A stretch of DNA of 64,000 nt from Pseudanabaena sp. FACHB-1998 (GCF_014696355.1 NZ_JACJQA010000015.1:25279-89278); one strand, 5' to 3'. Positions 55,801-60,950 are shown, numbered from the stretch's first letter. Notes: generated by a model not told the origin, from the sequence alone. Numbers and translations: made by a program.

Positions 55801-56260
55801 TGCGATCGCCCGCAAAACCTAAACTTGTTCCTGTAGAAACATTAAAAGAACCACCGATATCTAACCTTGCATCCTTCCCAAAAACAACCCCATTGGGATT
55901 CATTAGAAACAAATTCGCATTAGGAAAAGCCACACGACTCTCGATAGTTCCTAATATTTGCGAAGGAGTATCACCCGTAACGCGATTGATGATGTTATTG
56001 ATTTTGCTACCATCAACCGAAGAATTGCCAGTATTAAAAACTACGCCAGAATTGGGAACGTTAAACTTATCAAAACTATTGTAGAGATTACTCCCATTCA
56101 CAGTACCCGCACCGACTGGAGCGATCGCATTGCCTCTGACCTCTGTTGCTGTGCTTTGATCTGGGACGATCTGAGCAAACACAGCGCTATCAAAAGCCGA
56201 GCTATTTCCCAAAATAGCTAGAGAGCAAACAAAAAGCGATCGGAAAGTTGGGCGAAGCAT
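43826..56260 (-). CDS. Giant secreted haemagglutinin-like protein with C-terminal CHAT domain (copy 2)
   Basis: 4144 residues, paralogue of copy 1 with the same architecture: signal peptide (about 1-30, ending AVFAQ), TPS domain with NLFLMNPNGVVFG, a longer Gly/Asn/Ser/Thr-rich repeat body, Pro-rich hinge (about 3633-3665) and CHAT domain with His3990 (THAKF) and Cys4033 (SACQT). The N-terminal ~440 residues and C-terminal ~650 residues are almost the same as in copy 1, whereas the bodies differ in order and number of repeats. The body contains five consecutive units of about 175 residues, two pairs of which are near-identical (50040-52191). It is divergent from the vWA genes at 56608. Secretion across the outer membrane would need a TpsB partner encoded elsewhere. 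Confidence 0.88.
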   Translation of the reverse strand: MLRPTFRSLFVCSLAILGNSSAFDSAVFAQIVPDQSTATEVRGNAIAPVGAGTVNGSNLYNSFDKFNVPNSGVVFNTGNSSVDGSKINNIINRVTGDTPSQILGTIESRVAFPNANLFLMNPNGVVFGKDARLDIGGSFNVSTGTSLGFAGDRKFSVDKAALDFPSGNPQNIQFAVSQPAAIINQGNLSVDAGKSISFTAGAIVNSGVLTAPSGNVALTSVAGGSVVDLRSPELVLGLSVVKNAVPSDWNGSITTLPKLAELLTGKAQQGDRVVVKPDGSLAIVVSPASNDVPVTNGTTVVSGVINVSSVNTDGGKVGIFGDRVAVVNSLISATGINGGTVLIGGDLQGKGIVPNAQFTYFDNKSVVDVSALQNGNGGKAIVWGDITTQFLGSILSKGGSLIGDGGFVEVSGKENLLYRGNVDTSAINGNFGTLLLDPTNITIVATGAADNIQLSAGVPTAGDPAFAIFFNDLSTNNFTIDNTVLNAATSNIILQARNDINVNAPVSVAAANISFTAQAGNNINVNQNITTNRGNISLLANNGATATGIGSVIFAGNNIATNGGNFTASGFGLSRTGSISINTSSTTGGNSGNIDVNVTGAINVDSSLLFTGINSGFTGNSGSITLTALGNIQASALQAAEAVGGTVINGGNVTVDAGGNITIGTLGSIATRSTLGGKAGDVLIKSGGSITALGTTGINTSVIGSSVGGSQAGNVTFQAGTTINTDAAIATSINSNTVTGNAGNITFTAGGNISATGDLLPVNLGVGNAGKVDITSNNDSITLGNVAVGSIFANSGNVTLKALNNITANYILSLGNTKGGDISLTSTNGSTQILLTVPNSLSGITLAPCNGYTICSAATNGTGGNINISGGGNFNIVNSSNLFTNGGNITIAAGSITTSSALITLNSISTTGGGTIDITATGDINVPVNVQFNNYVGTGGTGNSGDVFIKSTNGNITLGNINAGLSNFGSSRSINLNAAGNITFQGFQSSTSVGNSANLSVTAGNNITSTGQFIFTSALGTTGNSGNVQFTSTSGNITAGNIVAGISALNSSGNTGNITISASGNIQLATADSGISESTATGSTGKISITSGNGTINAGNVTSGVVVGNSNGNDTTISAKGAVTLLNVGTGSILGTGSGGNLVITGDSISAGALGAGSTGGASGKIKLTANNNISADFLLNLGKTGGGDVSITSTNGTISINSTVPNDGNLVPCVGSSICTAVTGGSSITGGNITINGNFTNNAGAVIFLANQNIITGNIATRGNPITLTSNTGLINTSAGTLNSSGVGFNGNGGAVKLQALGNITTASISSVAGGSDGGLISLISSGAIDTSLGSLLSKSTNNGNGGNIIYQAVGNITTGSVSSGDFGFGGSISLTTTTGNIKTGSILSNLNNLNGNGALTLTATNGSIDTLLGSITTTGATFLANQNIVVGNITTGGNPITLTSNAGLINTSAGTLNSSGVGFNGNGGAVKLQALGNITTASISSVAGGSDGGLISLISSGAIDTSLGSLLSKTTNNGNGGNIIYQAVGNITTGSVSSGDFGFGGSISLTTTTGNIKTGNILSNLNIININEAVSLNATNGSIDTLLGSVTGAGVKFLANQNIFTSNITTSGNPITLTSNAGLINTLAGTLDSSRLGANGNGGAIQLQALGNITTASISSAAANNDGGLISLISSNGAIDTSLGSLLSKSNSNGSGGNITYQAVGNITTGSVSSGDFGFGGSISLTTTTGNIKTGSILSNLNNLNGNGALTLTATNGSIDTLLGSITTTGATFLANQNIVVGNITTGGNPITLTSNAGLINTSAGTLNSSGVGFNGNGGAVKLQALGNITTASISSVAGGSDGGLISLISSGAIDTSLGSLLSKTTNNGNGGNIIYQAVGNITTGSVSSGDFGFGGSISLTTTTGNIKTGNILSNLNIININEAVSLNATNGSIDTLLGSVTGAGVKFLANQNIFTSNITTSGNPITLTSNAGLINTLAGTLDSSRLGANGNGGAIQLQALGNITTASISSAAANNDGGLISLISSNGAIDTSLGSLLSKSNSNGSGGNITYQAVGNITTGSVSSGDFGFGGRITLTNTLGNIKTGNISSNINGNGGEIFLTSTSGAIDLQNAIIDNRQNLVIKTDTGAVTLGSIGQTIPIVSLTVNAGSILANQAIAANSISFTTTGNITVNKIQSNLLTTNSGDIILNSGGALFLNGNLDTSSTSGTSGLISLTAARDIFANGAIILDGRVLGGNDSKAITVISQNGNITGSGLLDVFTSARNAGNVTFQAANSVLFRDIKTDGSSGTGGNVTITATTGNITGNSVFAISQGSSTGSGNVTLTAGGDIAIKQINSNTQNGKAGDITVKTALSRGINGLTSIQANSITGQGGNITLESGSTLPNAGLNILAGGAIAGSTIDLRTASLLIGGNLIIDSANSDILLGETSVQPFNFEIRNARNVTFSQRLVAEKVDITNTGILKFTDANTLITAPTFQQQNASEVQLTGEIRGTTIIFNSPVVLTGNAILTASDSGLTQGAIAFNSTLKGGGRDLKLSTNEIDFGNNVSGINALTLAPSSATVNIQLGGTTNVAGTFTLTETDLINVQAGGLGSLIIGGDFGAQISIVSPIPTFLQKTIIQADGFGSTGLISQGSIIASAPVSANGSDTISFIASQNVNINDVTNTGKDIIVTSTNANVITGNLTTTSTSAASGNVIVTASKGSVSVNSIVTQSANDKAGDITIQAANGIQIDKATADSTSTGNSGSIFIASTNGDIQAYDLSSSAVNSGGQISVSSSNGNIAVGEVTTFSSNGKAGDITIQSQGNFSFLVRKPPNAPLGTITAVVGTNNGNISIISNTGSIDAYGGGTAISSSYSSIFANGNDSSGSINIQAPNGNVTFDGLYTLTTTDTAGNVSVQARGDINIISVIQTGSRSGNAGSISVTSTNGSILASNPADPGFIEATSTNGNSGNITFTAPRNITVDDLQAQTTTGNAGNISLNAGGAIQFGSINSRIRQTGLGKAGDINLQAVGNITSTSSTNIDGQDYAIVVANFSNGNGGNVSLTSTNGSINVSSGQINTATSNGTAGSVNFKAAGDIITGAGTTPNPAVATFINTGGTGTPNSITFTSSNGAINTSAGDIDAGGGAITFTARNNITTSGVFSRALNGGSINLESKSGAINTTAGDLTTSTDPLSIISTGTGGTINLLARGNITTSGVFATGSNGNITIESQNAGINTSLNDLASSGSNTNITLKAPQDIVTRSIFAQGDGSNITISSGGNVDLSAGFIQTGIDASQTGSGGALIIKSAGNILAGTLNTPNLSSTLGNAGSVSLTSDTGAIAFTGISARRANGDGNGGAINIQANGNITSTGVASLAGAPSIYSLISGVFGRFSGNGGAITLTSTTGSIDTRSGAIGTSSQIGDGGNISLGSPLGTITTGGIEATGNISGSSTLLARDAIAVFGDINTSSNISNGGLISLTSRTGAVSVTGNLTTSATGAAGKVIVDALTQIDVGKVNTSSSFGNGGDVILDPIGNVTFTSINSTGNTTVGGSGGNINIVSTGGNVLGTGVVTFATGDPCVGATICTNGVGTVSIQHGITSPFDLNTFLVGSATTNGTLGTIIAGGSTILSFQGIPNGAGFFTQGNVSITPGGGIFIPPSIPIPPSAPIPPSIPLSPTPTSTPTGNGTFINPIIITSTPPVVVAGSRPPAVDINDIAKRSAGEYLALGRFEDAFNEMEKGKISEFENYLGETLTFQVKTLEQIQQELDDISNRSGSITTVVYPIILSDRLELLIIPPKGKGKPFREFVNAAKESAISPVIQDFANNIRDVASQDYLEQSQKLYDWLVRPYSDRLATINSNAKPDTQLNPKQNAKPNISDKLVPSNAEAPQEKLPPTLVFVMDGGLRVIPIAALHDGKQFLIEKYALANLPYLRVTRLETRDRRLNNVLAMGLTESVQGFSALPSVKVEVSTISSQVLGGDSYLDKDFTIENLQSKRRQGNFAVLHLATHAKFLSNEAQGAFIQFWNERLSIDRIPSLRFDSPLIEMLTLSACQTAVGQNLGLGGLSVSSGAKSVLASLWEVSDTGTAPLMIQFYNSFPENITKAIALQRSQIEILQGKVTIKDGKIFGLPKLPTVPLSQVFAGEVDIKHPYFWSSFILIGNWL
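50040..52191 (-). repeat. 1053-bp near-perfect tandem duplication in giant gene copy 2
   Basis: Bases 50040 to about 51138 recur at 51093 to about 52191, an offset of 1053 bp (351 codons), with no difference that I could find over most of the length. Each copy consists of two diverged sub-units of 528 and 525 bp; a fifth partial sub-unit follows to about 52505. The reading frame is preserved. Confidence 0.9.
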
Positions 56261-56317
56261 AACCTAACCTCTAATAAAATGCAGATACAGATAGGAATAA
56301 GGGGTCTGGGATTTCAT

Positions 56318-56374
56318 AAGGAACCAGATTTTTGATGGCGCGGCGAAGCCGCGCCATCAAAAATTTGGTTTCTT
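56318..56374. repeat. Palindrome with 27-bp arms upstream of copy 2
   Basis: AAGGAACCAGATTTTTGATG... with core GCGCGGC-GAA-GCCGCGC; two wobble differences near the ends. It would form a strong hairpin in the leader of either divergent transcript. Confidence 0.8.
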
Positions 56375-56494
56375 ATTTCACTGTATGTCTCTAAAGCCAT
56401 ATCTTCGGAATGATTCGGCTATTTTTGCATACAAATATTGGATTAAGTGGAAATTTTACATAATTGTAAAATTACTTATATTATCCTTTTCTAT

Positions 56495-56557
56495 TGAGTT
56501 AAAAACCTTTGGCGCACGCCCAGAGTGCGCCAAAGGTTTTTGACCTTTAGCTACTTA
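56495..56557. mobile_element. Reduced family B miniature element
   Basis: Inner stem 56501-56541 AAAAACCTTTGGCGCAC / complement with a GCCCAGA loop; right end TAGCTACTTA is the family B terminus. The left terminus is mostly lost. Confidence 0.6.
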
Positions 56558-56607
56558 GCGATCGCTATACGTTACTATTTGGGTGTGAAATATCAGAGAG
56601 TCCGAGT

Positions 56608-57627
56608 ATGCAGTTAAAAAGTGTCGTTCAACCCTTTGGTGAAGTCAATGTTTATCCGCAAAACAATGGAGAAATTGACATTGTTGCAACTATTCTGATG
56701 GTTCCAGACATTGAAGGCGCAAGAGTTGGCTTAGCCTTGGATGGTTCGGCATCCATGAAAAAAATGTATGGAATTAGTGGAGTCGTCAGCAGTTTCTTTG
56801 CAAGTGCCGCCGTAACTCAAAATGTTGTTGAGCCTGTAACTAGAGTCATGGTCAAATATCTAGCTAACTTTGCGGCTACAGGCAAGGTTGACCTAATCAA
56901 TTGGGCTTGTGGTGCAGCAGGCGAATTGATCGAAGACTTAGGCAGCTTTGGTGGCGAAGACATTGAGCAACTACCGATCAAAGGACCTAAAATCCCTTGG
57001 GGAACTGGCACTAAGCTGCTCCCACCTTTACAATATTTCATTAATAAGTATAAAGATGCACCAGCGATCGGGGTCAAGCAACCTGCGGGGATCTGCCTGA
57101 TCATCACCGATGGCATTATTGAAGATCTCGAAGATGTCAAAGAATTTTGCTTTAAATACGCGCTAGAAATTGCCGATAACATCAAGCCATTTATCAAATT
57201 GTTGCTTATCGGTGTCGGTAAAGAAATCGATGAGAAGCAATTAGAAGAACTAGACAATATGTTTGAAGGCAGTTTTGTTAAAGATGCCGCAGGGAGAGAG
57301 ATCGATCTTTGGGATTATCAAGTTGCCGACGACATCCAGATTTTGGAACAGATTTTTAAGGAATTCGTCTCAGCAGAAACAATTGTTACCCATTATGGGC
57401 GGATTCTCAATCAAGTAGGAACCGTTTGCGAAGAGTACAATTTCGGTGTACCTGCTCTCATGCGATTTAAACTGCCTGTGGGTTCAACGGCTTTCACGCT
57501 TGAGTTTTCGGGCGGAAATGTCACACAGGATATTACCGAAGCCTTACCCAATCAAGCCGAAGTTCCATTGATTAATCCATCGGATCATCAATCAGAACAG
57601 TGGAAAGATGTTGTTGATTTTGTATAG
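56608..57627 (+). CDS. von Willebrand factor A domain protein
   Basis: A 339-residue cytoplasmic-looking protein. The vWA metal-ion-dependent adhesion site is visible: DGSAS (Asp45, Ser47, Ser49), a Thr in GTGTKLLPPL and the acidic loop ITDGIIEDLED. FEGSFVKDAAGREIDLWDYQVADD and a beta-rich tail follow. This closely parallels the first 330 residues of the next gene (DASAS, TKLLPAIAYF, FLTDGRIDDLEKVK, AIDLWDYKIA), so the two arose by duplication. The family resembles the TerF/TerY-like vWA proteins of stress systems, but no Ter genes are present. The TAG stop is formed at a TATAG junction just before a palindrome. Confidence 0.82.
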   Translation: MQLKSVVQPFGEVNVYPQNNGEIDIVATILMVPDIEGARVGLALDGSASMKKMYGISGVVSSFFASAAVTQNVVEPVTRVMVKYLANFAATGKVDLINWACGAAGELIEDLGSFGGEDIEQLPIKGPKIPWGTGTKLLPPLQYFINKYKDAPAIGVKQPAGICLIITDGIIEDLEDVKEFCFKYALEIADNIKPFIKLLLIGVGKEIDEKQLEELDNMFEGSFVKDAAGREIDLWDYQVADDIQILEQIFKEFVSAETIVTHYGRILNQVGTVCEEYNFGVPALMRFKLPVGSTAFTLEFSGGNVTQDITEALPNQAEVPLINPSDHQSEQWKDVVDFV

Positions 57628-57642
57628 TTCTAAAAAATCGGC

Positions 57643-57687
57643 ATCATCAAGAGAAAGTGCTGCTTAGCAGCACTTTCTCTTGATGAT
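57643..57687. repeat. Palindrome between the two vWA genes, 21-bp arms
   Basis: ATCATCAAGAGAAAGTGCTGC-TTA- with perfect complement. It shares the AGTGCTGC-NNN-GCAGCACT core with the palindrome at 18100. It may control expression of the second gene relative to the first. Confidence 0.85.
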
Positions 57688-57713
57688 TGATGATATATTC
57701 ATGAGAAAAAGCC

Positions 57714-60050
57714 ATGCTCCAAGACGGTAAATCTGAGACTAATTTAGACCAAGACTTTTTAGAACAAAATCTGACAAAAGAGATTGCATCTAAAGGTTGT
57801 CAGATGCCAGCTAATTTGGTGGCAGCCGAGTTTGGCGAAGTAAATGTGCTGCATGACGACACAGCCTGTCAGGTGAGCTTGACGATCGCGATGGAACCAC
57901 AGGGGCGATTTGCGGAGGGATGGCGAACGGGCTTAGCCCTAGATGCGAGTGCTTCTATGAAGCGAGCCTATGGACGTAAAGTGGAAGCAAGGGTCGATCC
58001 TGAACTACTGACCGATTATATTAAGCAGGGAAAGTTACGCTCTTATATGGAAGATGGGGAGCCAATCCGAAAGATCGAGCGGGAGGCTTTTGCGGAAATC
58101 CAAGAACGGGGTTATGAGGTTAACTACACCGAAAATATTTTGCAGCCCTTGGTGCAGGATTTCACGGCTTATCTAGCAGGTAGCTTGGATGGCATCGGCA
58201 AAACTTCGCTAATTTATTGGGGCTGTGGTAAGGGAGATGAAATTCAAGTTTTAGGAGAATTTGATGCGGCGAATTGCCAAAATCTGGCGATCGCTGGCCC
58301 CTCGACATTTCAATTAGGCAAAACTACAAAGCTCTTACCCGCGATCGCCTACTTTGTCGAACAATATCGCCAAGCGGAACGGGGAATGTATATCTTCTTG
58401 ACCGATGGCAGAATTGATGATTTGGAAAAGGTTAAGCAATATACAAAGGACTTAGCTCTAGAGATTGCGGCGGGTAAAAGAAACTATTTGAAATTGATTT
58501 TGATTGGCATTGGCAAGGATGTTGATCGCTATCAATTACAAGAACTCGATGATTTTGATACGGGATTAGCGATCGATCTTTGGGATTACAAAATTGCTAG
58601 TGAAATGGGTAATCTCACCCAAATTTTTGCAGAAGTAGTCAATGACAATCAAATTGTTGCCGCGAGTGGCACAATTTACGATGATGCAGGTAATTTGGTT
58701 AAAACCTACCGCAATGGGTTACCTGCCAAAATTGACTTTGCGATGAAAGCTGATGCCCAGTGGTTTGAGCTAGAAGTTGACAACCAGCGGATTCGGCAAC
58801 CCGTGAGATTAGATGGCACATTAGCGATCGCGCCTTTGCCTAAAAAAAATTTATTTGCCTTTGAGATTCAAGCCAAAGAAAGCCGTAATGCCGAGCTATT
58901 GACTAATCTGCGAAAGCAATCGGGAACAGAGGTGGAAGCCACCGAATTACCACCCGCTTATTCGTGGAAGTGGTTAGCGGCTTTATTTGTGGGAGCGGCT
59001 TTTATGGGAACGATGATCGCCTTTGCGGTGTTAATTCAGCGATCGGATAATAATCGCCTATTAAATCCATTAACCACGAATAAAGAAAAAGACAGTGAAG
59101 TTAAGCCCATAGATAATTCAAATAATCTAATTAACTCAGGTAATCCAACTAATTCTCGATTAGCACCTAATTCCCAAAGCAATAGTACTAACGTTAATAC
59201 TGATAACCCTAATAACTCTCAAAATAACAGCAATAAATCCATTGATAAAAACAATGTTGACAAAGACAATAATATTAAAACTAATATTACTGCCAATAAA
59301 TCAACTAGCAATATTGTTAAGTCATCTAATAATTTGTCTGGCAATATAGATAGCAAGTCTAATCAAGTAGGCAATGAGCGCCCTAATTCAATTTCTAGTG
59401 AGCCAAAAGAAACGCCTAATTTTCCTCTTATCATCTCTCAAAAAGATGCTGTTAACAAACAATCAGATCCTAAAATCAATAATGTGGTAAATCCAATTAG
59501 CGATCGCCTTGAAAATATTTCTCTCAATAATTTATTTGAGATTTCCGCCAAAGTAAATATTAAAATTAATCCTAATACTATTAGCAGTAATGTTGGCGTT
59601 AGTGTTGTTAAAAGTAACTCTACTAATAGCCTTAACTCCAATAGCCTCCCTAAACAAACAGTTGATAGTAGTGACAAGATTAAGACTTCTATTTTGCCGA
59701 TCGCTAATCCTGACCTAGAAGTCACGATCTTTTTTCCCTCCGATGACGCGCAACTGATACCTACGGAGGAAAGCAAAATTGATAGTTTCTGGACAAAAAT
59801 TCAAGGGCGACGCGGGCTTATTCAAGTCAGTGGTCATACGGACAAGACAGGGGACTATGACTACAATCTCGATCTATCGCAAGCAAGAGCGAATGAGGTG
59901 GTCAGATTTTTACGCGATCGCGGTTTAGATAGTAATTATAAGGTGGTTTTTGAGGCTCTGTCTTGGTTACAGCCATTACGCAAAAATAATAATGTTACCG
60001 ATAACGCCTTTAATCGCCGTGTTGTCCTCCAATTTAAAGAGCAACGCTAG
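57714..60050 (+). CDS. vWA domain - transmembrane - OmpA domain protein
   Basis: A 778-residue three-part protein. Residues about 31-330: vWA domain related to the upstream gene, MIDAS DASAS (Asp77, Ser79, Ser81), FLTDGRIDD, AIDLWDYKI, with a lysine-rich insert after the MIDAS (about 85-140). About 417-442: a single membrane helix WLAALFVGAAFMGTMIAFAVL. About 450-660: Asn/Ser-rich spacer. About 670-778: OmpA-type domain with VSGHTDKTGDYDYNLDLSQARANEVV and NRRVVLQF, which binds peptidoglycan. Predicted topology: vWA in the cytoplasm, OmpA in the periplasm. An internal ATG at 57804 aligns with the start of the upstream gene. The function is unknown; the design suggests an envelope-spanning sensor or anchor. 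Confidence 0.82.
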   Translation: MLQDGKSETNLDQDFLEQNLTKEIASKGCQMPANLVAAEFGEVNVLHDDTACQVSLTIAMEPQGRFAEGWRTGLALDASASMKRAYGRKVEARVDPELLTDYIKQGKLRSYMEDGEPIRKIEREAFAEIQERGYEVNYTENILQPLVQDFTAYLAGSLDGIGKTSLIYWGCGKGDEIQVLGEFDAANCQNLAIAGPSTFQLGKTTKLLPAIAYFVEQYRQAERGMYIFLTDGRIDDLEKVKQYTKDLALEIAAGKRNYLKLILIGIGKDVDRYQLQELDDFDTGLAIDLWDYKIASEMGNLTQIFAEVVNDNQIVAASGTIYDDAGNLVKTYRNGLPAKIDFAMKADAQWFELEVDNQRIRQPVRLDGTLAIAPLPKKNLFAFEIQAKESRNAELLTNLRKQSGTEVEATELPPAYSWKWLAALFVGAAFMGTMIAFAVLIQRSDNNRLLNPLTTNKEKDSEVKPIDNSNNLINSGNPTNSRLAPNSQSNSTNVNTDNPNNSQNNSNKSIDKNNVDKDNNIKTNITANKSTSNIVKSSNNLSGNIDSKSNQVGNERPNSISSEPKETPNFPLIISQKDAVNKQSDPKINNVVNPISDRLENISLNNLFEISAKVNIKINPNTISSNVGVSVVKSNSTNSLNSNSLPKQTVDSSDKIKTSILPIANPDLEVTIFFPSDDAQLIPTEESKIDSFWTKIQGRRGLIQVSGHTDKTGDYDYNLDLSQARANEVVRFLRDRGLDSNYKVVFEALSWLQPLRKNNNVTDNAFNRRVVLQFKEQR

Positions 60051-60056
60051 GGGTTG

Positions 60057-60107
60057 CTAGAGAATAATTAGAAATACGGCTTAGCCGCATTTCTAATTAT
60101 TCTCTAG
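60057..60107. repeat. Palindrome after the vWA-OmpA gene, 24-bp arms
   Basis: CTAGAGAATAATTAGAAATA... with CGGC-TTA-GCCG centre and one mismatch. It lies 6 bases after the stop codon; no T-tract. Confidence 0.8.
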
Positions 60108-60217
60108 GAAGGGAGTAAAAGCTGGTGTAGTCGTTTACAATAGTAAGGGTTAGTTTTTATTACCTTTTGAGGTATGCTCTAACCTTAAAAATTATGTAAC
60201 CCTGAGGACATAAGCGA

Positions 60218-60532
60218 ATGCTACATCGCAAAATATATCAACTTTGTGAAGCCAAGAGCGATGTTTGGATTTACCTGAGGGATCAGGGACGTTGGCTAGA
60301 AAGAGCCAAAATACTAGATATTGAAGGAGACGTAGTAACAATTCGTTACGAGACGGAGGACGAAGAAGAAGTTTGCTCTTGGGAAGAAATGGTCAGATTG
60401 GAAAGTATTGGCGCGGTAACGCAGAGACTATCATCGTTCACCAAAACAGGAATGTCATCTAGTGACCTGTTGGTATCCGATGATTGTCCCGAAGCGGAGC
60501 AAATTCGACCACGCCTTGATCCTGATAAATAA
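60218..60532 (+). CDS. Small conserved cyanobacterial protein (DUF6679-like)
   Basis: A 104-residue soluble acidic protein beginning MLHRKIYQLCEAKSDVWIYLRDQGRWLERAKILDIEGDVVTIRYETEDEEEVCSWEEMVRLESIGAVTQ in outline. I recall this highly conserved pattern from a cyanobacterium-specific family (DUF6679 is my best recollection). The central part looks like a small SH3-like barrel (VTIRYET...CSWEEMVRLESI). The function is unknown. It is monocistronic, with hairpins on both sides; the stop codon overlaps the region just before a palindrome (60531). Confidence 0.65.
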   Translation: MLHRKIYQLCEAKSDVWIYLRDQGRWLERAKILDIEGDVVTIRYETEDEEEVCSWEEMVRLESIGAVTQRLSSFTKTGMSSSDLLVSDDCPEAEQIRPRLDPDK

Positions 60533-60561
60533 CAAAAGGGGCGCTTAGCGCCCCTTTTGTT
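60531..60561. repeat. Palindrome AACAAAAGGGGCGC-TTA-GCGCCCCTTTTGTT
   Basis: Perfect 14-base arms overlapping the stop codon of the small gene. Followed by TTATTAATATA, so weak terminator character is possible. Confidence 0.8.
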
Positions 60562-60570
60562 TATTAATAT

Positions 60571-60595
60571 AGAGTGGGCGCATTGCGCCCACTCT
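60571..60595. repeat. 25-bp palindrome AGAGTGGGCGCA-T-TGCGCCCACTCT
   Basis: Perfect 12-base arms preceded by TAT (TATAGAG), so the left end follows the TATAG rule; the right end has changed to CTCTGTG. Confidence 0.78.
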
Positions 60596-60636
60596 GTGTT
60601 TTGAGACTAATTTACGAAGGTGTGACTACACTTTTG

Positions 60637-60751
60637 TATAGTTGAGGTCACTTGTTTTAGGACAAATCAAAACCTAAGAAGCGAGTGAGGGCGCGAAGCT
60701 CCGCAACTCGTCTTCTGGTTTTGTGTCCTAACAAGAATGGCAACAGCTATA
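60637..60751. mobile_element. Family A element nested in a family C repeat
   Basis: TATAGTTGAGGTCACTTG ... CAAGAATGGCAACAGCTATA. Left-hand neighbour CACTTTTG and right-hand neighbour AATAAAAA are the two halves of a family C repeat. Removing the element with one TA restores CACTTTTGTAAATAAAAA, as in the uninterrupted copy at 7417-7435. The inner stem (about 60667-60720) has decayed. Confidence 0.82.
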
Positions 60752-60770
60752 AATAAAAAACTGAACCTAG

Positions 60771-60876
60771 TAATACCAATTTATGAAAGTGTGCCAACAC
60801 TTTTGTGAATTAAAAACCAAATCCAGTAAGGTTTTTTAAATTAAGAAATAACGTAGCTATTTCTTAATTTGGTATA
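60771..60876. mobile_element. Family C repeat, intact copy
   Basis: Begins TAATACCAATTTATGAAAG and ends TTAATTTGGTATA, an imperfect inverted terminal repeat (TATACCAAATTA). Contains a 15-base stem like the one at 7398 and a 13-base stem AAATTAAGAAATA / TATTTCTTAATTT. Confidence 0.7.
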
Positions 60877-60950
60877 AGGTTTTTGCAAAGTAAAAAGGGC
60901 TATGCCATTTTTACTTTTGGTATGAGAAGAACAAGACGAGATTTAGACTA

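Larger units (their letters stand above)
56261..56607. other. 347-bp divergent region between the CHAT and vWA genes
   Basis: Contains the palindrome 56318-56374 and a reduced family B element (56495-56557) plus AT-rich DNA (TTACATAATTGTAAAATTAC near 56455). Promoters of both directions must be here, so the giant gene and the vWA genes could share control. No gene is seen. Confidence 0.5.
60533..60950. other. 418-bp intergenic region of stacked repeats
   Basis: Almost wholly made of repeats: two palindromes (60531, 60571), a family C fragment split by a family A element (60606-60760), a second family C element (60771-60876) and a further hairpin (60887-60917, AAAGTAAAAA arms). The rqcH promoter must lie in or between them. 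No gene is seen. Confidence 0.6.

Noticed and set aside
35206..56221. Dozens of plus-strand frames of 60-220 codons opposite the two giant genes
   Set aside because: They are Pro/Val/Leu-rich mirror images of the Gly/Asn/Thr repeats on the minus strand, repeat with them, and lack ribosome sites or family resemblance.
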